From contig NZ_VOGY01000001.1 of NCBI RefSeq assembly GCF_008033385.1, positions 434,001 through 498,000 on the forward strand: a DNA stretch of 64,000 nucleotides, in the 5' to 3' direction. A program made the position numbers and the translations under genes. Shown here one piece after another: positions 9,001 through 17,928 of this stretch (position 1 is its first letter; every line of letters starts with the position of its first letter). The stretch is from Algibacter pacificus (GTDB lineage Bacteria > Bacteroidota > Bacteroidia > Flavobacteriales > Flavobacteriaceae). The notes under the pieces are model-generated. The model was given only the letters and a program-made list of their open reading frames with translations, ran no database searches and had not been told where the DNA came from.

Positions 9001-10892
9001 AATAAATTAGAATGCACCTCTATTGGTACAAACGAAGCGCAGCCGGTTAGTGCGTTTTCTGCTCGAACATAAAGAATTTGTTTTTGGAATGTGGTATTCG
9101 TAAAACTGCTTGGGTTTTCAATGGCATTTTCGCCACGTTTGGCTTCTTCTAATGCATAGTGAAATGTTATGTTAACATTTGTAGAGTTTTGTATAACATC
9201 GGGAATTATACTGGTTAAATCGAAAGTAGCATAACCAGAATTGCTTTTTTCGCAAGCATCCATATAGTGTAAAATTGCAGTGTTTAGTTTTGGGTTTTCA
9301 TGAACGGTAAGGTTGAAATTAGTGGTGCTAAAACAGGCCGCATTTTTTTTCTTAACCCGTACGTAAAGGGTTTCTGTAGCATTTTTATTGGTATAGGGAA
9401 GTTCTAAGGCGTGTAACCCTGTTTCTGCATCTTGTTGCGATACATGAAAGGTGACTGCTACATCGGTTTGTGTTCCTATAATTTCATCTATTAAAATAGA
9501 TAAATCAATCTCGGTTATTCCATCAGATAAAGCATCGTCACAAACTTCCAAATCGGTTGGTTGGTTTGCAGTAGGAAGTGTGTTTACAACTAAATTGAAT
9601 TGAGTGTACCCTAAGCAACCCGTGTCTTTATTTTGTGTTCTTACATAAATGGTTTGAGGGGTGGTTGTGTTTTGGATGGTTGTGGTTATTTTGTTGCTGT
9701 TGTTTTCAGAATCTTCTAAGCTGTAATGGTAGCTTATATCGTAATTTCCTTTTGGAACAGCACTTAGTATTTCGTTGTTTTTAGATGATAGGGTGAAGCT
9801 TTCTATGCCGTCTTCTTTAGAGTCATCACAAAGAATATAATCTCTAATATTATCAACTTTTTGAGTACTACTTAATGCTACATTAATGGTATCTTTAATA
9901 GTACAGGTGTAGGTGGAAAAAGGGATTTCAATAACCACCTCATAATTTCCAGATTCGTTTACATTTAAATTAGATTGAGTAGCATCTGTTATTTTAGTAT
10001 TGTTTAAGAACCATGAATAAGTTGCTTCAGGATTTCCAATATCTGCATTTAAAACTTCAGAGCTTGCGCAGGTTTGAATATCTTCACCAAGATTTACAGA
10101 TGAAGTAAAACTATGTCCTTCTATAAAAACGGCCGAATCGTAGTTTTTATCTTTATAATCGGCTATCACTAATTTTATTTCATATAATACATTAGGTTCT
10201 ATGTTTGCAGAAGCCGACAGGACATTTGTTCTTCCATTAAAGTTGGTGTCTCCAAGGTTATACCCATTAAAATATTCTTCGTTTTCTGCATTACAAAAAC
10301 CAACAATATCGGGGTGAACTGTGTTAGTGTTTACTGGAGTAGAAGTACCTGGAAGTACAGCAATATTGATGTAAGCATCGGTAGAATTCGCTTTTCGAAT
10401 AAGAAATGCAAACCCGTCGGAATAGTCACAAGGGAAATTAGCATAGTATTCTTCGGAAGCTAAAATATAATTAAACTGAATATGATTGGATGCCGATATA
10501 AAGTTGAAAGCTACAGATGTTGCGTTTAAGGTTCCGGTTACACCTAATGCTGTTTCAAGGTCTATATCGGTACCCCATTCTGTTGTGCCATCGTTAAGTG
10601 TTGCTGTGTTTTTAGAGTTTCCAGCAGCATTGGCGTCGCCAGTAGATAATACAATACCATGGTTAAATGGAAAATTCGATTGTCCTTTTTCAAAATAACC
10701 AAAGCTACCAATATGGTTTACCGCACCGTTAACTTCAGATTTTATATCAGATAGTTCTACACAGCCTTCAACTAAATTGTTTTTAATTAACGAGGTAACA
10801 GGGAGGCTATTATCAATGGTAATTTGCTGAGAGAATAGAAGGCTGCAAATAAAAAAGGCAACAAAACACGAAAAAATAGTAGTTTTATCCAT
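6066..10892 (-). CDS. Giant secreted protein: choice-of-anchor L domain, 11 Cys/Asp repeats, T9SS type B signal
   Basis: A 1608-residue exported protein. It starts with a signal peptide (to about residue 21), then a choice-of-anchor L domain near 30-265 (motifs GIVLSTGDANAAG, ILASEEYYANFPCDYSDGFAF). An Ig/PKD-like segment follows, then about eleven tandem modules of about 95 residues. Each opens with C-D-x(n)-DG-x-x-x-FDL and closes with a conserved ExxxTGCF-type strand. The last about 85 residues (TPNNDGFFDTWHI to LKGHFALKR) are a gliding-type C-terminal domain, the type B signal for the type IX secretion system. No PorP/SprF gene, the common partner of type B cargo, is adjacent. It is probably a surface or released adhesin; ligand unknown. 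Confidence 0.88.
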   Translation of the reverse strand: MDKTTIFSCFVAFFICSLLFSQQITIDNSLPVTSLIKNNLVEGCVELSDIKSEVNGAVNHIGSFGYFEKGQSNFPFNHGIVLSTGDANAAGNSKNTATLNDGTTEWGTDIDLETALGVTGTLNATSVAFNFISASNHIQFNYILASEEYYANFPCDYSDGFAFLIRKANSTDAYINIAVLPGTSTPVNTNTVHPDIVGFCNAENEEYFNGYNLGDTNFNGRTNVLSASANIEPNVLYEIKLVIADYKDKNYDSAVFIEGHSFTSSVNLGEDIQTCASSEVLNADIGNPEATYSWFLNNTKITDATQSNLNVNESGNYEVVIEIPFSTYTCTIKDTINVALSSTQKVDNIRDYILCDDSKEDGIESFTLSSKNNEILSAVPKGNYDISYHYSLEDSENNSNKITTTIQNTTTPQTIYVRTQNKDTGCLGYTQFNLVVNTLPTANQPTDLEVCDDALSDGITEIDLSILIDEIIGTQTDVAVTFHVSQQDAETGLHALELPYTNKNATETLYVRVKKKNAACFSTTNFNLTVHENPKLNTAILHYMDACEKSNSGYATFDLTSIIPDVIQNSTNVNITFHYALEEAKRGENAIENPSSFTNTTFQKQILYVRAENALTGCASFVPIEVHSNLLSSGTNHDIIRLCDIANDGKEDFNLENIAKTISGELRDLSIVFYETQSDRDRNINPLDSSIPYTTTSLKTTLFINITSPSCSQPEFVQLELVPVKEFDSIGTIEYCDTNQDGFININLRAFDADVNHNNPEYSVRYFLTEHDAISNTGNLGNSYINKQNPQVIYTRITNNATGCFDTNSFTINVIPAPEVTQPTPITVCNDTQTLSATIDLTSKASEIITDTTNRVISYYNNLNDARNNTNPITTPTQVKTVSKTFYTRIDNTITGCFTTLPLPVIVNSTPIFTEISNYKICEMNSDGFANFILKTKDSEILNGQYNKTVLYYLNEADAIARVNPINKNTNFQNLSNPQTVFTRIENITNTNCFATSSFIIEVGTNPPFNKPTDWFTCDDISNDGKSSFDLTTKINEISAGIEGILDISFYTSIADAENQTNKVSNTFTNTVNPQTIYAVIDNGAICNSITSFTINVIQVPEIREQNPTITHCDSNYDGRVVFDLTESSVEILDVRQDYIKVEYFETIADLDQNTNPITHADNYINKSNPQTVFVKISNTISDCYVQVPLKLTVNIPPKAKSLSIYETCDLGTVNLNDIDNLIIDANPETKINYFTNETDALNNQNALNHIYSYKSNLDIVYAKLTNTTSGCSTIHPFKIKVNSLPVANKPGNLEHCDDDFDGILDFDLSQQNTTILGSQNPNDYNISYYRSLDNAQNIIKPIPTNYFAINNETIFVRLENNQTGCFSTTHFNIIIHPKPILDIGDQLICIESSPLLVSANTNIATDSYLWSTGETTPEIEISEAGEYSVTVTSINGCETFEAFNAIISEQATIETTETIDFTDPNNITVTVSGIGNYAYALDHNDPQTDNIFRNVGIGYHTLTILDLNGCAKVEKEVVVVDTPKFMTPNNDGFFDTWHITGVKDFPGTSIYIYDRYGKLLKTLSNTSPGWNGTYHGTLMPAADYWYLANVNYKGEQLQLKGHFALKR

Positions 10893-11243
10893 ATCAAAAT
10901 GTTATTTGAATTATAAACAAACGGTAGAGTTGGGGCTCTTTTTGTCGTTGTATTTGTTAAATGTAACCTTAAATAAGATTAAGTGCAATAAAATACGATG
11001 AAATGCGTTAAATTTTAACATTTAAAGACGTTGTTTAGTCTTTTTGCTTAAAATCACAGTTAAATATGTAGATTAAGTGTTTAAAAAAATCGTTAAAATG
11101 CAGGCGTCGTGTTTTTTTTGAAAGTAAATATGTGTTTTATCGATATAAAATGTTTTTTATCGATATTTTGTTGTGGGTGATTTGAATTGTTTTTTACTAA
11201 AAACAGGTTAGACAATGTGTGCCATAAAAAGTGTATAGCGGTT
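10893..11243. other. Intergenic region, 351 bp
   Basis: Spacer between the two giant-protein genes, both transcribed leftwards. It contains the close direct repeat TTTTATCGATAT at about 11134-11145 and 11156-11167, and runs of T. I see no clear terminator for the upstream 1716-residue gene, so read-through into the 1608-residue gene is possible. Confidence 0.5.
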
Positions 11244-14200
11244 TTATCGTTTTAATGAAAAGTGTCCGCTAAACGTTCTACCATCTTCAAGTTGTACTCT
11301 AAACCAATAATCGTCCGATGGTAAATGTGCACCATGAAAAGTACCGTCCCAACCTTGAGATTGTGCAAAGAATTGTTTTAATAATTTTCCATATCGATTA
11401 AATATGAATATGGTAGAGTGTGGCTGTATTAAATAATTTATACCTTTTATTTTCCAATAATCATTATAACCATCGCCATTTGGAGTGAAGAATTTGGGAT
11501 AGCCAATAACAGAAATATCTAATTCGGTAATACCACAAATATCATCTTTAATATATATAGTATAAAAACCAGCTGGTACATTCTCGAATTTAGGTTCGGT
11601 TTGGTAATTATTAATAACGTTTAACCCAGTTTCACTTAATGCAAATTTATAATCGCCCAAACCTAGGTTGGTAGTATCTATTGTTACCGAGTTATTATTA
11701 GAAATATCAACAATGGTAACATCATCTAAAGTTATTTTGGCAATATCGGAGGCACTTACAGTAATGTCTCGAGTTCTAGAGCATCCTGTGCCATCAGTTT
11801 TAGTAAGGGTTACAGCGTAATTTCCTGCGACAGAAACATTTTCTAAAATAGCTGTGTTTATTGAAAGCGGCGTACCTTCAAAAAACCATTCGTATGTAAA
11901 AGTTTCTGTGGCATCTGCTTCAATAGGGTCTAAAGTAATTTTAAATTCCGGATTGGACGAACAAATAATTAGCGGAGACTCTACAGTGAAATCTGGAAGC
12001 GGATTTACAACAAGTTGAATAGTAGTAGAAGCACGGCAGCTATTGTTTGCAGGATTTGTAACTTCAACTAAAATGGTTTGAGATTCTGTATTTAAGGGGT
12101 TTGGTAATGTGGAATTGGTAGTTAAATTTCCAGATTCGTCTATATAGGTGAAATTGATATCCATTCCCGTTTGTGAATCTAAAATAGTATCAGCAAACTT
12201 AGAGGTGTCGAAAGGGTATAAACCATCATCATCCACATCGCCAGCACTACCATCGCATACCATAATAGGTGGGATAGGTTTAGCAATAGGGCTTTTATCG
12301 ACTATAAAATCTATGGTAGTTTCATCGAAACAAGGACCGTCTGGAGCCGCTGTATTGTTATTTGTAACGCGTAGCGTAATGGTTTGTGTCGTTGTTAAAA
12401 ATGTAGGTGAAATAGGGCTTACTACGGCGGTTCCATCAGCATATAACAAAGGATCGCCTAAAGCGTTAAAATATGAAATATTAACATCTGCTGGATTCTG
12501 ACTGCCTAAAATGTCTTGTTCTAATTGCGAAGTGTCAAAAGGATAAGCGCCGTCAAAATCATCGTCACATTGCCGTGCTATGGTTACAGGATTTGCAGTA
12601 GGTAAAGGTTCAACCGTTAATAAAATATGGCCACCTAAAGCTAAACAATCGTTTAAAATATTACTATCAATACGCACAAAAATGGTTTGCGAATTTGGAT
12701 AGCCAATGTTTCTATAATTTGAAATATCTGTAATTTCGTTTATTTCGGCTAGGGCATCGGCTTCATTTCTATAATATCTTGGTGGTAACGAGTTTGATCC
12801 GGCAGGAATTAAGCTCTGTAATGTTGTACTTGTACTACTAAAGTCGAAGGTAGCAATACCGTCTCGATCGTTATTATTTATGGTGTTATTTCCGTCACTA
12901 TCTAGAAAATCATCACATTGAGAAAATGGAATTAATAAGTCTGATGGAATAACCGTAGTTGAAACTGTGAGTTCAATTTTCGAAACACTAGCACAACCAA
13001 AATTGTTTTCTATTCGGGCCCAAACATTATCATTACTAATGGTATTATTTGTATAGGCCATTGGATTTGAAATAAAATCTGAGCTCGTTTCATCTCCAAG
13101 TTCCGCGGCGGCTTGTGTTAAATAGTAGCTAAATGTTTCATTTACGGCATTTGATGATATTTTATCATTAGCTTCCGTTAAATTAAAATCACTTTTACCA
13201 AGCGTGGTTAAATCTTCATCATCGCATTGCACTAATTCTACCAATGAATTAACCATAGGAAGTCCGTTTACCGTTAAAGTCATGCTTTCGGAATATAAAC
13301 CACAACTGTTACCAGCGCGATCTAGTTTTACGCGATATTGGTAGCCGTTGAAACTAATAGGAACGTTAGTAATATTTAGATTTGCTGTTTGCGAATTACT
13401 GTAATTCGTATCATCAATAATCGTATTCCAATTAATGCCGTCTGTACTCATTTCCCATTGAAAGCTGTCTGCATCACTAGAATCCACTGAAATATAGGTA
13501 TTGGTATTTTCACAAATACTTGTGTCAATAGGTTGCGTGTTAATTGAAATTGGTGCACTATTTAAAAAATCGAAATTGGGTAGGGTGTAACCATCAGTTG
13601 TATTAGTAACTAATCCATTAGCATCTACAATGGTTGCAGTGTCTCCAAGGAATCCATCGGTATTATCATCGGAAAAACCAGCTTCAATAACATCAGAGCA
13701 GGAGTCATTATCGGAGTCTACATCTATATAACTAAAAAAGGAATCTCCATCTAAATTATTTATGGTATATGCTATAACGCCACTATCTGGGTTTGTTTCA
13801 GCAGAATCTACCAGTCCGTTAGTATCACTTGGTTCCATAAAATCTATGATACCATTAAGATCGGTATCGGATAAATACGGGCCTAAAGCACCGGTTTCTA
13901 TTAAATCGAAAATGCCGTCATTATCACTATCTAAATCATAATAATCTGGAACGCCGTCATTGTCGGTATCAATGGGCAATGCGGTAACATCATAAATATC
14001 GTCTAACCCATTAGTATCAGTATCTTTATTGGTTAGCGGTGTAAACAGGCCTTGGTTTTCTATAAAATCGGGAATGCCATCGTTATCGCTATCTAAATCT
14101 AAACTATCTTCAATGCCATCTAAATCGGTGTCTTTTGCAACACAAGTTGCTGTAATTTGAAAAGTAGCCTGATTACTTGTTGTATCCGATAGATTTTTAT

Positions 14201-16394
14201 GAATATAAGTGAAACTATCGACGTTATTAGCCGAAAAACTAAAGGTTCCCGCTCCAAATGCTAAAGTTGATTTTGGTTTAAAACGAATTTCGAATGCTGA
14301 AATTTGAGTGATTCCGGTTTCATAAACTCCATCAAAATTAGTATCGATTAAAAGCTGGTCGTCCGGATCTAAAAGCGTAATGGTTCTTGTGTTTGGCACA
14401 CGAATGATGAATTCTTGATTGGTATTAATAGTGCCGTTTCCTAAAATTGAACTAATAGGATAATCTAATAGTAAATTTAGAGGTTTGTTAAAGTTTAGTT
14501 CATAGGTTAAGCTACTTTCTGCCAGACCATTTTTAGATGACGTTTCACTCATAAAAACGCCTTCATTCGTTCCAGAAATAGGGGTTGCCGTTGTATTGCC
14601 AATGGTACTCGTTATGCCATTAAAAGTATAAGCGCCAACAAGGATATCTCCTTTATTTAAATTAGATAAATCGATGCTTTGATTACCATAAGATTCTGTA
14701 CAATTTAATATGCCATCGTTGTCATTATCAATATCAATATTGTCTGGAATACCATCGTTGTCCACATCGTCTGGGCAAATACTTACAGGGACTTCTAGCG
14801 ATTCTATAGCTAATCCAGAGCAGTCGAGTTTACCAACAAGTTTGTATGTTCCGGAAAACTCTGGTGTGTATAAGTTAGTTGTTGCACCGGTTGATTTAAA
14901 CCCATCACCTGAGCCATCATCAAAAAACCATTCAATACTGTCAAAATTATTCATATTGGCCACTTCTAACGTAATGTTTGGAATGCAATTACCAAGGGTT
15001 TCAAAAACAGCATTAAAGTTAATTTCTGGTGGTGTTGGAAAACCAGAATAAAAACTCCCCGATGTTGCGGCACCATTGTAATTAAAATAAGCACAGTATA
15101 ATTCGTCTGTACTTTGAACAGAAACATTTCCCGATAGCCCTAGAACTTTATAAGTTACATAATCTGAGTTTCCAGTAACGGCAGTCGGGCCTGTTGTAGA
15201 AAAATTACTCAAAGGCGTGTTGTTTATGGTAACGATTGCTCCTGTTTTTGTAACAATAGAAATTCCACCTGTGTAGGAGGTAGACCCTATGCTTTGTATA
15301 GCTGCAATATTGTCTAAATTACCTCTTGTTTCACAACTTAGCGGCGGTACAAAATACATACCTTGGTTAGCTTCGCTTGTGGTAGCACCAATGCCTTGAT
15401 ACGCAAAAACAGGTTCGGATGTTTCTACATACATATTACCATTACGGTACTGGTTGCCTTCAATTAAATAATACTCGCCAGCATTTATTGTAGTTATGGT
15501 AGAGTTTCCATTAATACTTATAGCGGTGTTATTGCTGTGTGCTACAATAAGTACGTTTTCCCAATCATTATTGCCGTCTCCTTTAACAAAAATATACTCC
15601 TTGCCAATTTTTTCTAAACCTACAATTTGGTCAATGCCGTAATCTCGACCATTTCCATTATCGAAACTCCCATTTGCAGAACCGCAGTTTACAACAATAG
15701 GCTTATCTGAATTTACTAAAGTACCGATTAAACCATCTCTATTGGTAGTTGCGTCGATACTGTTTGTAGCCACAGTGTAACTTTCGCCTTTGTTTAATGT
15801 AGTGGTAATAGGAAATGGACCAACATAGCTTTTTATAATTAACCCTGAAGGTAAATCGCTAAAAGTGACTACCGTATTATCTTCCGTAGCCATTACCGAA
15901 ACAAAGTTGAGGTAATTATCTTGAGGATTCTCGTTAGTGTAACTACCAACTCTAAAGGTTTTACCAAGTGCAGCAAGACCTTTACTTACTAAAGCTCCTG
16001 CTTGTGAACCCGCATTCATTCTAACCGAGACATAGATACTACCTTCAGCTTCTATAATGTAACCTCGGTTATTTACGACGATACTGGTTTGTGATGATGG
16101 AATAAATAAATTTTCATTTCCTGAGCCTATAGAAACAACTCTCGGCGATGTATTGGAAACTACTCCAGTAATATAGGCCGTTGTTGGTTGTCCAACCGGC
16201 ATAATGGTATAAGCCACATTGGTAACCGATGGTGTAGAGATATAAATATATTGGTCTTCTGGATTTGCACTATTACTATCGGCACTTGTTAATGGTGGAA
16301 TATAGTGTGTTTTACTCAATTGAGAAAAACCAGGTATGGTAAAAAACAATAGAAATAAAAAAAATATTTTTTTTAAAAATGCCAATTTGCTCAT
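11244..16394 (-). CDS. Giant secreted protein: IgGFc-binding-like domain, TSP3 repeats, T9SS type B signal
   Basis: A 1716-residue exported protein. After a signal peptide (to about residue 25) comes an IgGFc-binding N-terminal-type domain (about 110-400; ATEDNTVVTFSDL, NSDKPIVVNCGSANGSF, VETSEPVFAYQGIG). Next is a Cys-containing Ig-like segment, then calcium-binding thrombospondin type 3-like repeats (about 540-950; DVDNDGIPDNIDIDNDNDG, DLDSDNDGIPD and relatives). About four of the Cys/Asp modules found in the neighbouring protein follow, and a type B sorting domain ends in SGHFSLKR. Shared modules suggest the two neighbours are paralogues in their C-terminal halves and differ in their N-terminal heads. 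A surface adhesion or matrix role is inferred; no enzyme domain is seen. Confidence 0.88.
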   Translation of the reverse strand: MSKLAFLKKIFFLFLLFFTIPGFSQLSKTHYIPPLTSADSNSANPEDQYIYISTPSVTNVAYTIMPVGQPTTAYITGVVSNTSPRVVSIGSGNENLFIPSSQTSIVVNNRGYIIEAEGSIYVSVRMNAGSQAGALVSKGLAALGKTFRVGSYTNENPQDNYLNFVSVMATEDNTVVTFSDLPSGLIIKSYVGPFPITTTLNKGESYTVATNSIDATTNRDGLIGTLVNSDKPIVVNCGSANGSFDNGNGRDYGIDQIVGLEKIGKEYIFVKGDGNNDWENVLIVAHSNNTAISINGNSTITTINAGEYYLIEGNQYRNGNMYVETSEPVFAYQGIGATTSEANQGMYFVPPLSCETRGNLDNIAAIQSIGSTSYTGGISIVTKTGAIVTINNTPLSNFSTTGPTAVTGNSDYVTYKVLGLSGNVSVQSTDELYCAYFNYNGAATSGSFYSGFPTPPEINFNAVFETLGNCIPNITLEVANMNNFDSIEWFFDDGSGDGFKSTGATTNLYTPEFSGTYKLVGKLDCSGLAIESLEVPVSICPDDVDNDGIPDNIDIDNDNDGILNCTESYGNQSIDLSNLNKGDILVGAYTFNGITSTIGNTTATPISGTNEGVFMSETSSKNGLAESSLTYELNFNKPLNLLLDYPISSILGNGTINTNQEFIIRVPNTRTITLLDPDDQLLIDTNFDGVYETGITQISAFEIRFKPKSTLAFGAGTFSFSANNVDSFTYIHKNLSDTTSNQATFQITATCVAKDTDLDGIEDSLDLDSDNDGIPDFIENQGLFTPLTNKDTDTNGLDDIYDVTALPIDTDNDGVPDYYDLDSDNDGIFDLIETGALGPYLSDTDLNGIIDFMEPSDTNGLVDSAETNPDSGVIAYTINNLDGDSFFSYIDVDSDNDSCSDVIEAGFSDDNTDGFLGDTATIVDANGLVTNTTDGYTLPNFDFLNSAPISINTQPIDTSICENTNTYISVDSSDADSFQWEMSTDGINWNTIIDDTNYSNSQTANLNITNVPISFNGYQYRVKLDRAGNSCGLYSESMTLTVNGLPMVNSLVELVQCDDEDLTTLGKSDFNLTEANDKISSNAVNETFSYYLTQAAAELGDETSSDFISNPMAYTNNTISNDNVWARIENNFGCASVSKIELTVSTTVIPSDLLIPFSQCDDFLDSDGNNTINNNDRDGIATFDFSSTSTTLQSLIPAGSNSLPPRYYRNEADALAEINEITDISNYRNIGYPNSQTIFVRIDSNILNDCLALGGHILLTVEPLPTANPVTIARQCDDDFDGAYPFDTSQLEQDILGSQNPADVNISYFNALGDPLLYADGTAVVSPISPTFLTTTQTITLRVTNNNTAAPDGPCFDETTIDFIVDKSPIAKPIPPIMVCDGSAGDVDDDGLYPFDTSKFADTILDSQTGMDINFTYIDESGNLTTNSTLPNPLNTESQTILVEVTNPANNSCRASTTIQLVVNPLPDFTVESPLIICSSNPEFKITLDPIEADATETFTYEWFFEGTPLSINTAILENVSVAGNYAVTLTKTDGTGCSRTRDITVSASDIAKITLDDVTIVDISNNNSVTIDTTNLGLGDYKFALSETGLNVINNYQTEPKFENVPAGFYTIYIKDDICGITELDISVIGYPKFFTPNGDGYNDYWKIKGINYLIQPHSTIFIFNRYGKLLKQFFAQSQGWDGTFHGAHLPSDDYWFRVQLEDGRTFSGHFSLKR

Positions 16395-16617
16395 TTACTA
16401 GAAAAAATTAATCCGAATCGTTTAGTGCTAATTCTGTTTAAGAATTTTAAAAATAGTGTATTAAATAATATTAGACTCAAAAAAAGTAGCTTGGTTTAAA
16501 ATTTTAGATAAAAAATATAATATTTTAACAGTTTGAGCGTAATATTGATTGGAAGTTTTTGATAAATTGTATTTATATCATTTATAATTTGAACTTTTTA
16601 TAAAAACAAAAAAGGTA

Positions 16618-16652
16618 GAATTTTTTAAAAACTACCTTTTTTACAAATGATT
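16618..16652 (-). terminator. Bidirectional-type terminator after DUF2807 gene
   Basis: AAAAAAGGTAG (16618-16628) and CTACCTTTTTT (16642-16652) form a perfect 11-bp stem with A/T runs on both sides. It lies just past the stop of the minus-strand DUF2807 gene. Confidence 0.75.
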
Positions 16653-16667
16653 ATTTAATCATTAAAA

Positions 16668-17504
16668 TTATTTTTCTTTTTTCTGAATTTTAGAGGTGTT
16701 CGCAAAGTTCTCAACAATAATTTTAGGATTGCTATATATATAAACACTACTAGATCCCGAGGCATCTATAGAAAGGGTATCCGTAACTTCTATAGTAGCT
16801 TCACTAGCAATTTCAGCAATAAGGGTGCAATGTTTTGCTGTTAAATTTTTACCGGTAAATTCCGAGTTATTATCTGTTCTAAGCGTTAAATCATCGGTAG
16901 ATCCTTCAATTTCGGCATGTGCTTTTTGGTATAAATCGGTTTTTAAAACAGGTGAATTAATTAGAGCTTCTAGTTTACTATTTCCGTTTAAAACTAAGTT
17001 TGAAGTATTTGCAGTTAAATTTAATTCTGTTTTAGATTTATCCAATCCTTCAAAATTAAAATGATCAGTTTTAATAGTTAATCCAACTTTAGAATCTCCA
17101 GATGTAACTAGTGTTGTGTTATCGGCGTTTATGGTAGATAAGCCATGTAGTTCGGCATCATCGCGGGCATCAATAGTATTTAAAAAACGATCGTATGTTA
17201 CTTTAATATTTAAACGTTTTTTTGATGTAATACGCTTTGTAAAATCAAAACTAAGTACACTATCACGAACATCGAAATTAATAAATTCGTGAAGGTTTTC
17301 GTCGGTCTCTATTTCAACCGTTGGTTCTTGCCCTTGCACTAAATCTATTTCAAAAGTTTCATCAACTATAATTGTATGAAACGGGTTTATAAGTGCTTGT
17401 TCTATAGTAACATTTCTATTACCTTTTACTTTTTCGGAACTTTGACTGTGTCCAAAAAAAACAAAACTTATTGCTAGTATTAGGAGTGAGAGCTGTTTTT
17501 TCAT
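16668..17504 (-). CDS. Head GIN domain (DUF2807) exported protein
   Basis: A 278-residue protein with a signal peptide (hydrophobic residues 4-20, ending FGHSQ) and a repetitive beta-strand body made of short alternating polar/hydrophobic strands (for example LVLNGNSKLEALINSP, LTLRTDNNSEFTGKNL), typical of DUF2807 auto-transporter-adhesin-like beta-solenoids. Members of this family are often found near PspC and PadR genes in Bacteroidota, as here, where it lies 424 bp downstream of the PspC gene on the same strand. Localisation is periplasmic or outer-surface by inference. Biochemical function is not known. Confidence 0.75.
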   Translation of the reverse strand: MKKQLSLLILAISFVFFGHSQSSEKVKGNRNVTIEQALINPFHTIIVDETFEIDLVQGQEPTVEIETDENLHEFINFDVRDSVLSFDFTKRITSKKRLNIKVTYDRFLNTIDARDDAELHGLSTINADNTTLVTSGDSKVGLTIKTDHFNFEGLDKSKTELNLTANTSNLVLNGNSKLEALINSPVLKTDLYQKAHAEIEGSTDDLTLRTDNNSEFTGKNLTAKHCTLIAEIASEATIEVTDTLSIDASGSSSVYIYSNPKIIVENFANTSKIQKKEK

Positions 17505-17928
17505 TTTGTATATTTCAATTAATAATTATAACAAATATAAAACAAAAACCAGCCCAAAGTGTATGTTTTAGTGAGGAAAGGCAGTAATTAATATAGAAAA
17601 AGTGAATCCAATTAACCTTTACTTACATTTCCTTTCAAATCATCCGATTTATTAACCTTTTCTGGGTTTTTAAAATGTTTTAAAGTGTTCTGTTATTAGG
17701 TGTTGTATTGCTTTATTTAAAGTTAGCACTTGTTTTTTTACTGAAATTATAAGAGGATAAGCACAAGCTTAAAAAGTGCCGTGATAATAATTTTAATTAG
17801 TGTTGCCATGATGGTTCGTTTTTTGATTGATGATTTTTTTTATAATTACAGTTCAAATATCTTTTAAAAAGTGTGTGATTAATAACTTAAATATCTGATC
17901 TGTTGTTTTTAGTAGATGAATTGTGTTT
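17505..17928. other. Intergenic region, 424 bp
   Basis: Upstream region of the DUF2807 gene and downstream region of the PspC gene. On the minus strand TATATTTG (plus-strand CAAATATA at 17532-17539), 28 bp before the DUF2807 start, fits the -7 box TAnnTTTG, but no TTG sits at a good spacing. Nothing else recognised, so DUF2807 probably has its own promoter. Confidence 0.45.
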
